From: Paractinoplanes polyasparticus
GTDB taxonomy: Bacteria; Actinomycetota; Actinomycetes; Mycobacteriales; Micromonosporaceae
Assembly (NCBI RefSeq): GCF_019710575.1
Contig: NZ_JAHWFK010000008.1
Coordinates: 1-64,000, forward strand
DNA: 64,000 nt
Direction: 5' to 3'
The notes beneath the pieces are model-generated. The model saw only the letters and a program-made list of their open reading frames with translations, had not been told where the DNA came from and did not search any database. Positions 45,606 to 54,264 of the stretch are shown here, one piece after another; the first letter of the stretch is position 1; every line of letters begins with the position of its first letter. The position numbers and the translations under genes are program-made.

Positions 45606-45708
45606 GCGATCGCCCCTTTTAGCTGGTGAGGAGGCAGTCGGTTTTCCGCCGCCGCAAACCCCGCGGCGTCGGAAAACCGCCTGCCTCCTCACCAGCGGGG
45701 CGATCGCG
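45606..45708. repeat. long imperfect inverted repeat between convergent genes
   Basis: Arms of about 45 nt. GCGATCGCCCC (45606-45616), GCTGGTGAGGAGGCAG (45622-45637), CGGTTTTCCG and CGCCGC on the left pair with the right arm (45661-45708), interrupted by a 5-nt bulge TTTTA and two mismatches; the loop is AAACCC. Flanking it are copies of a GTGGGGCGCA-containing motif at 45724 and 45771. It lies between rpsD and the ABC exporter genes and could fold into a hairpin that ends both transcripts. It also looks like a small mobile palindromic element. No gene in 45466-45785. Confidence 0.85.
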
Positions 45709-45785
45709 GGTTGCTCACACTGGTGGGGCGCACGAGAAAAATAGGGTGTCGCGGGGTCGAATCACACAAGTGGGGCGCAGGAGAA

Positions 45786-47543
45786 CTAGCGGGTTTGTTC
45801 CAACCAGCTCGCGTAAAGCTTGGCGTAGATCGAATCCACGTCTGTGATCAGTTCCGAATGCGGGCCGCGTTGGACGACGCGGCCCGCATCCACGACTATG
45901 ACCTCGTCGGCGGCCTGGGCTGTGGACAACCGGTGCGCGATGGCGACGGTCGTCCGGCCCCGGGTGACTGTGTCCAGGGCCCGTTGCAGGCGTACCTCGG
46001 TGGCTGGGTCTACCGCGCTTGTGGCCTCGTCGAGTACCAGCAGGTCGGGGTCGGCTACGTATGCGCGTACCAGTGCTACCAGCTGACGCTCGCCTACGCT
46101 CAGTGCCTCGCCGCGCTCTCCTACCGGGGTTTCCATGCCGTTCGGGAGGGTGGCCAGCCAGTCTGACAGGCCCAGTTCGGTGAACGCCGTTGCCAAGTGG
46201 CCGTCGGTCAGGGTGGGGTCGGCGAAGCGGATGTTCTCGGCGATCGTGGCGTCGAACAGGAAGCCGTCCTGAGGCACCATCACCACGCGTGAGCGCAGGG
46301 CCGAGAACCTTACGTTTCTCAGTGGCGTTCCGGAGAGCAGCACTTCGCCCTCTGCCGGGTCCATCAGGCGGGTGAGCAGCTTGGCGAACGTGGTCTTGCC
46401 GCTTCCGGTCTCGCCGACCACAGCCACCTTCGTACGCGGCTGAATCTCGAGGTCTACGTCTGCGAGCACGATCGGGCCGCCGGGGTAGCGGAACGACACA
46501 TCTGCGAATTGCACCGAGAGCGGGCCGGCCGGCAGGTCTACGCCTACCTCGTCGGGGTCCTTGACGTCGGGTTCCAGGTCGAGCACGTCGAGCACGCGCC
46601 GCCAACCGGCCACCGCGTTCTGGGCCTCGTTGAGCATGTCGGTGGCGATCTGCACGGGCTGGATGAACAGCGTCACCAGGAACAGGAACGCGGTGAGCCG
46701 GCCCACGGTCAGGCCACCGTCCACCCCGATGAGCACGCCGACCACCACGACCCCGGCCAGGGCCAGGCCGGCCCCGATCTCGCCGCTGCTGAAGCTGGTC
46801 ACGCTGGTGCGCATGGCCTTGCGCTGGGACACCTCGAGCCGCTCGATCGAGCTGTCGAGCCGCTTGCCGGTGCGCCCGGCCACGCCGTACGCCCGAATGA
46901 CCACGGCCCCGACGACGCTCTCGGCGATGACGCCCAGCATGACGCCGGTCCGCTCGCGGACCGCGCCGTAGACGGCGGCCAGCCTCTTCTGAAACAGCCG
47001 GATGACGGCCACGGCCGGGCCGAAGGCGAGCAGCACCACGATCGTGAGCTGCCAGGAGTAGACGAACATCACGATTGTCGAGACGAGCAGCTGACCGCTG
47101 GCGAGCAGCAATTGCACGCCACCGGTCTGCAGGAACAGCGAGATCTGGTCGACGTCGCTGGTCACCCGGGACACCATCGTGCCGCGCCGCTCGGACTGCT
47201 GATGCAGCATCGACAGGTCGTGGATGTGCCGGAACGTGCGCGAGCGCAGCGCGCCCAGGGCGGTCTCGCTGACGGTGAACAGGCGCCGGGTCATCAGGTA
47301 GCCGGCCACCGTCGAGATCATCAGCGCCACGAAGGTGAACGCCACGACCTCGGTCACGAACATCAGGTCGGGGCCGCCGGCGCCGCGGATGCCGTGGTCG
47401 ATGCCCTGCTGCACGGCGATCGGCACCGCCACCCGGCCCGACATCTGCACCACGGCCAGGGCGATCGTGCCGCCCAGACCGGGACGCAGCTCGGGCGAGA
47501 GGGCAAGGCCGCGCTTGATCGTTGCGTACGTGCCGACGCTCAT
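45786..47543 (-). CDS. heterodimeric ABC exporter, subunit with consensus ATPase residues
   Basis: Half-transporter of 585 aa: six TM helices (about 20-320) followed by an ATPase. Walker A GETGSGKTTF, Walker B LLVLDEATSAVD with catalytic Glu, switch His TVAIAHRLS. The signature is LSVGERQ, a departure from LSGGQ. Together with the next gene's altered Walker B and His, this makes one weak and one normal ATP site, as in BmrCD, TM287/288 and TmrAB-type exporters. It overlaps its partner by 4 nt. Likely a lipid or drug exporter; substrate unknown. Confidence 0.94.
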   Translation of the reverse strand: MSVGTYATIKRGLALSPELRPGLGGTIALAVVQMSGRVAVPIAVQQGIDHGIRGAGGPDLMFVTEVVAFTFVALMISTVAGYLMTRRLFTVSETALGALRSRTFRHIHDLSMLHQQSERRGTMVSRVTSDVDQISLFLQTGGVQLLLASGQLLVSTIVMFVYSWQLTIVVLLAFGPAVAVIRLFQKRLAAVYGAVRERTGVMLGVIAESVVGAVVIRAYGVAGRTGKRLDSSIERLEVSQRKAMRTSVTSFSSGEIGAGLALAGVVVVGVLIGVDGGLTVGRLTAFLFLVTLFIQPVQIATDMLNEAQNAVAGWRRVLDVLDLEPDVKDPDEVGVDLPAGPLSVQFADVSFRYPGGPIVLADVDLEIQPRTKVAVVGETGSGKTTFAKLLTRLMDPAEGEVLLSGTPLRNVRFSALRSRVVMVPQDGFLFDATIAENIRFADPTLTDGHLATAFTELGLSDWLATLPNGMETPVGERGEALSVGERQLVALVRAYVADPDLLVLDEATSAVDPATEVRLQRALDTVTRGRTTVAIAHRLSTAQAADEVIVVDAGRVVQRGPHSELITDVDSIYAKLYASWLEQTR

Positions 47544-49339
47544 GCCTCGACCCTTTCGGCGTCGGCCTTTTCGATCTCGGCCTTTTCGTAAGCGGTCACG
47601 AGATCGACGTAGCCCGCGTGGGTGGCCAGCAGCTCGGTGTGGGTGCCGGTGGCCACGACCTTGCCCTGCTCCAGATAGACGACCTCGTCGGCCAGCGCGA
47701 TCGTGGCCCGGCGGTACGCCACCACCAGGATCGACGCGCCCGCGTCACCGCCGCGCAGCGAGGCCAGGATCGCCGCCTCCACCCGCGGGTCGACGGCGCT
47801 CGTCGCGTCGTCGAGCACCAGCAACCGGGGAGCTCCAGCCAGGGCGCGAGCCAGCGTGAGGCGCTGCCGCTGCCCGCCCGAGAGCGAGGTGCCGCGTTCG
47901 CCGACCGCCGTGTCGAGCCCCTCGGGCAACTTCGCCACGAAACCGTCGGCCTCGGCCAGGCGCAGCGCGGCCCAGACGGCCTCGTCGTCGACGCCCTCCC
48001 GTTCGAGCGTGATGTTGCCCCGCACGGTGTCGTCGAAGATGAACGGCAGCTGCGGTACGAGGGCGGACGCGCTGGTCAGGCCGGCCTCACTGAGCTCGGG
48101 CAGGGGCGTGTCGTCCAGGCTGACCCGGCCCGCGCCGGGGTCGACGAGCCGCACGGCGAGCGACGCGATCGTCGACTTGCCGGAGCCGGTCGCGCCGACC
48201 AGGGCGACCGTCTTGCCCGGGGGCACGCGGAACGACACGTCCCGCAGGACCAGCGGACCGTCGCCGTACGCGAAATCGACCTTGTCGAAACGCAGCGTGG
48301 CCGGACCGCTCGCGGACGTGGTGGCCGAGCCGTAGGCGAGATCGCCCTCGGCCGCCAGCACGGACTGCACCCTGTCCCAGCCCGCGACGCTGCGCGGCAG
48401 TTCGCCGAGCACCCAGCCGATCGCGCGCACCGGGAACGCCAGCACGGTGAACAGGAAGGCGACGGTGACCAGCTCGGTCACGCTGATCGCGCCGTTCTGC
48501 AGCCGCCAGGCGCCGAGCAGCAGCACCGCGAGGGTGCCGACGCTGGGCAACGCGTCCATGATCGGGTCGAACAGGCCGCGCAGCCGGCCGACCGAGATCA
48601 GCGAGTCGCGCAGCTCGTCGACGAAGACCTTGAAGCGGCGGGACTCGTCCTCCTCGCGGCCCATGGTCTTGACCACCAGCGCGCCGTCGAAGCTCTCGTG
48701 CGCGACGGCGCTGACCTTCGCGCGCATCTGCTGCGCCCTGATCTGCCGCGGAGACATGCGCCGCGCGTAGAAGGTGTTCAGGGCGAACAGGACCGGGAAG
48801 AGGACGACGCCGACCATCGCGAGCACCCAGTCGGTGAGGAACAGCGCCACGACGGCGGCCAGGATCATCACGATCGTGCCGACCGCGAACGGCAGCGGCG
48901 CGATCGGCACGAAGGCCGCCTCGACGTCGGAGTTGGCGTTGGACAGCAGGCTGCCGGTGGCGTGCTGCTGGTGCCAGGCCGGGGGCAGCGACAGGTAGCG
49001 CCGGGTCACCGCGCGGCGGTAGCGGGCCTGCAGGCGGAACTGCATGTAGCCCGCGCCGAGGCGACGGCCGAAGATGGTCAGGACGCGCAGCGCGCTGAGG
49101 CCGAGGAAGACGGCGGCGATCAGGGCGAGCGTGCCGGCGCCGGTGGAGCCGGTGCTGAAGGCGGGCACGACGACACGGCCGATGACGGCGCCGACCACGT
49201 ACGAGTTCGCGATGACGAGCAGGCCGAAGAGACTGCTGCCGGCCACGCCGACCGTGAACAGGCGCGGCTCGGTGCGAATCGCCTGGCCCAGCACCCCTAG
49301 TCCCCGTACCAGCACATCGCGGCTGGACCTGGTGCTCAA
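47540..49339 (-). CDS. heterodimeric ABC exporter, subunit with degenerate ATPase residues
   Basis: Half-transporter of 599 aa: six TM helices, then an ATPase with Walker A GATGSGKSTI and a canonical signature LSGGQRQRLTLARAL. Walker B is LLVLDDATSAVD (Asp in place of the catalytic Glu), and the switch region reads LVVAYRRATI (Tyr in place of His). These changes define the non-hydrolysing site of an asymmetric exporter formed with the other subunit. First gene of the pair. Confidence 0.94.
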   Translation of the reverse strand: MSTRSSRDVLVRGLGVLGQAIRTEPRLFTVGVAGSSLFGLLVIANSYVVGAVIGRVVVPAFSTGSTGAGTLALIAAVFLGLSALRVLTIFGRRLGAGYMQFRLQARYRRAVTRRYLSLPPAWHQQHATGSLLSNANSDVEAAFVPIAPLPFAVGTIVMILAAVVALFLTDWVLAMVGVVLFPVLFALNTFYARRMSPRQIRAQQMRAKVSAVAHESFDGALVVKTMGREEDESRRFKVFVDELRDSLISVGRLRGLFDPIMDALPSVGTLAVLLLGAWRLQNGAISVTELVTVAFLFTVLAFPVRAIGWVLGELPRSVAGWDRVQSVLAAEGDLAYGSATTSASGPATLRFDKVDFAYGDGPLVLRDVSFRVPPGKTVALVGATGSGKSTIASLAVRLVDPGAGRVSLDDTPLPELSEAGLTSASALVPQLPFIFDDTVRGNITLEREGVDDEAVWAALRLAEADGFVAKLPEGLDTAVGERGTSLSGGQRQRLTLARALAGAPRLLVLDDATSAVDPRVEAAILASLRGGDAGASILVVAYRRATIALADEVVYLEQGKVVATGTHTELLATHAGYVDLVTAYEKAEIEKADAERVEA

Positions 49340-49450
49340 AATTCCTACCTGACTGGTAAGTGTTTGCCGGCGGTTCCGGCCTTACATACCCATCCTGCCG
49401 AACGGGGTCGCCGCAGTTCACCTTCGTAACATGTGTCTACGATCACGTTT

Positions 49451-50062
49451 GTGACCGCCTATGCCCAGCGTGAACGACGCCTGCTCGCCGACCTGCTCCT
49501 CCGGCTCGGCCCGGACGAGCCGACGCTCTGCGAGGGGTGGAGCACCCGTGACCTCGCGGCGCACCTGGTCGTCCGCGACCGCCGCCCCGACGCCGCGGCC
49601 GGCGCCATGATCGGCCCGCTCCGGAGCCATGGCGAGCGTGTGCGGCTGCGGACGGCCGCCCGCCCTTACGCCGACGTCGTGCACGAGGTGCGCACGCCAC
49701 CGTGGTGGAGCCCGGTGAGCAATCGCCTGGTCGACGAGGCGGCCAACACGATCGAGTTCTTCGTGCACCACGAGGACGCGCGCCGCGCGCAACCGGACTG
49801 GGCGCCGCGCGAGCTCGATCCCGGCCTCGAGGCCGCCCTGTGGCGGAACGTGAAGCTCACCGGCCGGCTGGTCCTGCGGCGGTCCGGCGCGGCGGTCGAG
49901 GTCAGAGCCGGAGGGTACGGATCCTTCACGGTGGGCGACAACCCGGCGACCACGCTGACCGGCCCACCGGGCGAGCTCGCCATGTTCCTCACCGGCCGCC
50001 GGGACCACGCCCGCGTCACGATCGAGGGCGACGGCCTGCGGGACGCTCGGCTGGGCCTCTGA
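49451..50062 (+). CDS. TIGR03085-family (DinB/maleylpyruvate-isomerase-like) protein
   Basis: 203 aa four-helix-bundle protein of the mycothiol-dependent/DinB-like superfamily. The characteristic start AYAQRERRLLADLLLRLGPD is followed by TLCEGWSTRDLAAHLVVRDRRPDA, with a potential metal-binding His (AHL) and later FFVHHEDARRA. GTG at 49451 fits family length. No ribosome site, but TACGAT (49438-49443) is 7 nt upstream, so leaderless translation is likely; GTG 49433 is the alternative. Function unknown; members bind metal and may use mycothiol. Confidence 0.85.
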   Translation: MTAYAQRERRLLADLLLRLGPDEPTLCEGWSTRDLAAHLVVRDRRPDAAAGAMIGPLRSHGERVRLRTAARPYADVVHEVRTPPWWSPVSNRLVDEAANTIEFFVHHEDARRAQPDWAPRELDPGLEAALWRNVKLTGRLVLRRSGAAVEVRAGGYGSFTVGDNPATTLTGPPGELAMFLTGRRDHARVTIEGDGLRDARLGL

Positions 50063-50127
50063 TTGGCCCAATTGATCCGCCCTTGATTGGACCAAAACGC
50101 GAGCCAATGCGGCCCTAGCGTGGGCGC

Positions 50128-51421
50128 ATGGCACAGAACTCCGGACTCTCCCTCGCCCAAGGGGCCGCACTCTGCGTGGGCGCCGTTCTCGGCACCGGCG
50201 TGATCTCCATGCCGGCCCTGGCGGCTGAGGTCGCCGGCCCCGCCTCCCTGGTCGCCTGGATCGGCCTGATCGTCCTCTCGGCTCCGCTGGCCCTGACCTT
50301 CGCGGCGCTGGGCGCCCGGCACCCGGACGGCGGCGGGGTGTCCACCTACGTCCGGCTGGCGTTCGGCCCCCGCCTCGGCGCGGCTGTGGGCTGGTGCTTC
50401 TTCTTCGCGGTGCCGCTCGGGGCGCCGGCTGCGACCGCCTTCGCCGGCGGTTACGTGGCCGACGTGGTCGGCGGCGGCCGCACCACGGTGCTGCTCACCT
50501 TCCTGGCCGTCGTCGGCGCGGTCTTCGTCATGAACTGGTTCGGGCTGCGCGTCACGGGGCGCGTCCAGCTCGCGCTCACGGGCGTGCTGGCAGCGCTGCT
50601 GCTGGTCACCGTGGTGGCCGCGCTGCCGCTGGGACAACCTCACCCCGTTCGCGCCGCACGGCTGGTCGGCCGTCGGACCGGCGGCGGCCGTGCTGGTGTG
50701 GGGGTTCGCCGGGTGGGAGGCGGTCTCGTCGCTCGCCGGCTCCTACCGCAACCCACGCCGGGACGTGCCCCGGGCGACCGCGATCGCCGTCGTCGTGGTG
50801 GGCGCCCTGTATCTCGGGGTCGCAGCGGTCAGCGTGCTCGTGCTGGGCCCGGCGCTGGGCAGCAGCGAGGCGCCCCTGGCCGACCTGCTGGCGTCCGGCT
50901 TCGGCGGCCCGGTCCGCGTGATCACCGCGGTCGTGGCGGTCCTGCTCACCGTGGGCGCGGTCAACGCGTACCTAGCCGGGGCCTCGCAGCTCGGGGCGGC
51001 ACTGGCCCGCGACGGAGCGCTGCCCGCGCGGTTCGCCGGCTCACCCCGCAAGTCGCTGCTGCTGATCTTCGGGGGCAGCCTCGCCTCGGCGGCGCTGCCG
51101 ATCGATCTGCACACCATGCTGCTGCTGGTCACCGGATGCTTCACGCTGGTCTACGTGATCGGCACGGCGGCCGCACTGCGCCTGCTGCCGCGCGGCGGCT
51201 CCCGGGCCGTGGCCGCGATCGGGCTGGTCTCGGTGCTCGGGCTGCTCTGGCTCAACGGGCCGCCGGCGTTGCTCAGCCTCGTGATCGTCGCCGCGTCGCT
51301 CGCCTATCAGTCGTGGCGGGCCAGGAGGCCGGCGAAGATCGCCATCCCCTCGTCGATCAGCGCCGGGTCGGCCGCCCCGAACCCGAACACGAAGCCGTGC
51401 CTGGTCGGCGAGCCGGAGTAG
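50128..51421 (+). pseudogene. APC-family amino acid permease with a frameshift
   Basis: The first frame (50128 to ~50630) encodes helices 1-5: LSLAQGAALCVGAVLGTGVI is the typical APC first helix with its GxG unwinding motif. After PLG the homology continues one base over: DNLTPFAPHGWSAVGPA, WGFAGWEAVSSLAGSYRNP and helices 6-12 down to 51330. One extra base in CTGGGAC near 50630 explains it. The resulting product would be a YjeH/MetT-type neutral amino-acid transporter of about 400 aa. The end overlaps the convergent MocR gene by over 100 bp. Either recently inactivated or a sequence error. Confidence 0.8.
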
Positions 51422-52713
51422 TCGAGCAGATCGTCGAGCGCCAGCCCTCGCTTCGCGGCCGCGGCCACCACGGCTGTCGAGTTCACCTCGGTCAGGGCGG
51501 CGACGTGCAGGCCGGCGGCGCTGGGGACGATCGTCAGCTCCGGCATTCCGGCCAGCGCGGCCACGATGCGGGCGTGTCTTTCCCCGTACGCCTTCCCGCC
51601 CTTCCGGACGTGCCGGGCGAGCAGCCCCTCGTCGAGGAAGCGGGCCAGCGCCGCCTGCACAGCCGGCTGCCCGTAGCCGTCACCGAGCTGGCGCGCCGCG
51701 ATCAGGGCATCCCGCAGGCCCGGGGTCGCCAGCACGAAGCCGGTGCGCACGGCCGGGAGCATGCTTTTGGAGAACGTGCCGACATAGAGCACCCGCCCCG
51801 CCGAGTCGAGACTGTGCAGCGGTTCCAGCGGGCGCGCCGAGAAACGGAACTCGCTGTCGTAGTCGTCCTCGACGATCGCCGCCGGACGGCAGCGGGCCCA
51901 GTCGAGCAACTCGCGGCGGCGGGTCAGGCTCATCGCGCGGCCGAGTGGGAACTGGTGGGACGGCGTGGTGTAGACCAGCCGGCAGTGGGCGGGCAGATCG
52001 GCGACGACGAGCCCCTGATCGTCGACCGGCACGAGACTCACCCGGGCGCCGAGCGCGGCCAGGATCCGGCGGGCCGGCGGGTAGCCCGGCTCCTCGACCG
52101 CGACCACGTCGCCCGGCTTCACCAGCACCCGCGCCAGCAGGTCGAACGCGTGCTGGGCGCCGTTGGTGACCACCACGTCGGCCGCGGTCGTCCGCACCCC
52201 GCGCGAGACGCCCAGGTAACGCGCTATCGCCTCGCGCAGGCCGGGGTGGCCGGCCGGATCCCCGTACGTGCCGGGGTTGTTCGCCCGCAGCCGCAGCTCG
52301 GCGGTGACCAGGCGCCGCCACGAGTCGAACGGGAACAGGCCCGCGTCGGGAATGCCGGTGCGGAAGTCGTAGCGCGGCGGGCGGACCGCGCCGCTGGTCT
52401 CGAGCGGCTCCCACGACCAGTCCTCGCGGGGCCGCAGCGGATCGGAGGCGGCACGCCGTCGCGACCGGCCCCGGGACACCGCGGCCACGAAGGTGCCGGC
52501 GCCCACGCGGGACGACAGATAGCCCTCCGCAGCCAGCCGCTCGTAGGCGGCGGCGACACTCCCCCGCGCCACGCCGAGATCGGCCGCGAGCGCCCGGGTC
52601 GCGGGCAGCCGCTCGCCCGCCGGGAGCCGCCCGTCCACGATTGCCGTGCGCAACGCCCGGTAGACCGCAGCGGTCTTCCCGTCCGTCCCGTCCAGCCGAA
52701 TGATCAGGTCCAC
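51307..52713 (-). CDS. MocR/PdxR-type regulator (GntR HTH + aminotransferase-like domain)
   Basis: 468 aa. The N-terminal winged helix (about 10-75) has ATRALAADLGVARGSVAAAYERL. A linker leads to a fold-type I aminotransferase-like domain with NPGTYGDPAGHPGLREAI, the Asp in IVEDDYDSEFRF and the PLP-binding lysine in GTFSKSMLPAVRTGFVLA. GTG at 52713 chosen (GGAG eight nt upstream, VDLIIRLD matches family starts). MocR proteins respond to PLP or amino acids. It is convergent with the permease pseudogene and divergent from the subtilase; the target may be either. Confidence 0.92.
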   Translation of the reverse strand: MDLIIRLDGTDGKTAAVYRALRTAIVDGRLPAGERLPATRALAADLGVARGSVAAAYERLAAEGYLSSRVGAGTFVAAVSRGRSRRRAASDPLRPREDWSWEPLETSGAVRPPRYDFRTGIPDAGLFPFDSWRRLVTAELRLRANNPGTYGDPAGHPGLREAIARYLGVSRGVRTTAADVVVTNGAQHAFDLLARVLVKPGDVVAVEEPGYPPARRILAALGARVSLVPVDDQGLVVADLPAHCRLVYTTPSHQFPLGRAMSLTRRRELLDWARCRPAAIVEDDYDSEFRFSARPLEPLHSLDSAGRVLYVGTFSKSMLPAVRTGFVLATPGLRDALIAARQLGDGYGQPAVQAALARFLDEGLLARHVRKGGKAYGERHARIVAALAGMPELTIVPSAAGLHVAALTEVNSTAVVAAAAKRGLALDDLLDYSGSPTRHGFVFGFGAADPALIDEGMAIFAGLLARHD

Positions 52714-52831
52714 CCGCTCATTCTCCGCACTATGGCCCAATCGGTATGGCGGCGATCGAGGACCGGCGCGCCTACGCTCTCCTTATTGAAGTGACAAACG
52801 TCAATTCAAGAAGCTCCGGGAGAGGAACAGT

Positions 52832-53977
52832 ATGGCGACTCGACGCACCTTGGCCGCCGGCCTGCTCGCCGCGGTCACCGCCGCCGTCGCGGTGGGCACC
52901 CCCGCTGCCGCCGCCCCCACGGGGGACCTCCGGATGGCCGACGCCGCAACCGCGATTCCCGACAGCTACATCGTGGTGCTCAAGCCCGGCGCCAAGACGC
53001 AGGCCAGCAGCGTGGGCGGGCAGGTCCGGCAGCAGCTGGGCATCATCAACGGTTACGAGGCGACCATGACCGCGGCGCAGGCCAAGCGGCTCGCGGCCAG
53101 CTCCGGGGTCGCCTACGTGGAGCAGAACCAGACGATCTCCCTGAACGCCACGCAGACGAACGCGACATGGGGCATCGACCGCATCGACCAGCGCGCCCGG
53201 CCGCTGAGCACGACGTACACCTATCCCGTCACGGCCTCGAACGTCACCGCGTACATCATCGACACCGGCATCCGCTACACGCACAACCAGTTCGGCGGAC
53301 GGGCCACGGCCGGCTACGACGCGGTCGGCACCGGCGCGGTCGACTGCAACGGCCACGGCACCCACGTGGCGGGCACGGTCGGCGGCGCGACGTACGGCGT
53401 GGCCAAGGCCGTGCGGCTGGTCGGCGTGCGCGTGCTGAACTGCTCCGGCAGCGGCACCACAGCCGGAGTCATCGCGGGCGTCAACTGGGTCGGCAACCAG
53501 ACCGCCCGCCCCGCGGTGGCCAACATGAGCCTCGGCGGCGGCGTCAGCTCCACCCTGGACAACGCGGTCAACACGGCCATCTCGAAGGGCATCACGTTCG
53601 CCCTCGCGGCCGGCAACTCGACCGCCAACGCCTGCAACTCGTCGCCCGCCCGCGTGGCCAACGCCATCACGGTCGGCGCCACCACCAGCACGGACGCCAA
53701 GGCGAGCTACTCCAACTACGGCACCTGCCTGGACATCTTCGCCCCCGGCTCCGCGATCACGTCGGCCTGGTACAACTCGAACACCGCGACCAACTCCATC
53801 AGCGGCACGTCGATGGCCAGCCCCCACGTCGCCGGCGCGGCCGCGCTGGTGCTCTCCCGCAACACCGGCTACAGCCCGGCCCAGGTGCGCGACAGCCTGG
53901 TCAACGATGCCACCACCGGCGTCGTGACCAGCGCCGGCACGGGTTCCCCGAACCGCCTGCTCTTCGTGGTCCAGTAA
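52832..53977 (+). CDS. secreted subtilisin-like serine protease (S8, proteinase K group)
   Basis: 381 aa pre-pro-enzyme. Signal peptide to about residue 28 (AAAAPTGD). Inhibitor I9 propeptide about 42-105 (IPDSYIVVLKPG). Catalytic domain with Asp144 (YIIDTGIRYT), His175 (CNGHGTHVAG), oxyanion Asn262 (LAAGNST) and Ser327 (SGTSMASPHVAG), all present. No extra C-terminal domain. It should be exported by Sec, self-process and degrade external protein. A 7-bp GC stem 12 nt after the stop may be its terminator. A MocR gene is divergent upstream. Confidence 0.95.
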   Translation: MATRRTLAAGLLAAVTAAVAVGTPAAAAPTGDLRMADAATAIPDSYIVVLKPGAKTQASSVGGQVRQQLGIINGYEATMTAAQAKRLAASSGVAYVEQNQTISLNATQTNATWGIDRIDQRARPLSTTYTYPVTASNVTAYIIDTGIRYTHNQFGGRATAGYDAVGTGAVDCNGHGTHVAGTVGGATYGVAKAVRLVGVRVLNCSGSGTTAGVIAGVNWVGNQTARPAVANMSLGGGVSSTLDNAVNTAISKGITFALAAGNSTANACNSSPARVANAITVGATTSTDAKASYSNYGTCLDIFAPGSAITSAWYNSNTATNSISGTSMASPHVAGAAALVLSRNTGYSPAQVRDSLVNDATTGVVTSAGTGSPNRLLFVVQ

Positions 53978-54264
53978 CCGATCGCCCGGCGCCCGGTTCC
54001 GCACACGCGGGCCGGGCGTCGCGCTGCCCGCTTCGCGAAATCCTCAAGATCGCTCCCCCGCCCTCGTCCAGCCATCCCTAACCCCCTCCCTCCAGGGGCG
54101 ATGCGGTTGAAGCTACGCCGCCGTCAAGCCGGACGGACCGGGTTGTCCACAGGGCCAGGAGTCAGCCGGATCGATGCCTGTGGACGGCGGATTGCGAATG
54201 CAGTACATATTCTCCATGGCGTGACCATGAGATTGCGGAACGTGTTCTGGTCCGGAGTCGCGCC

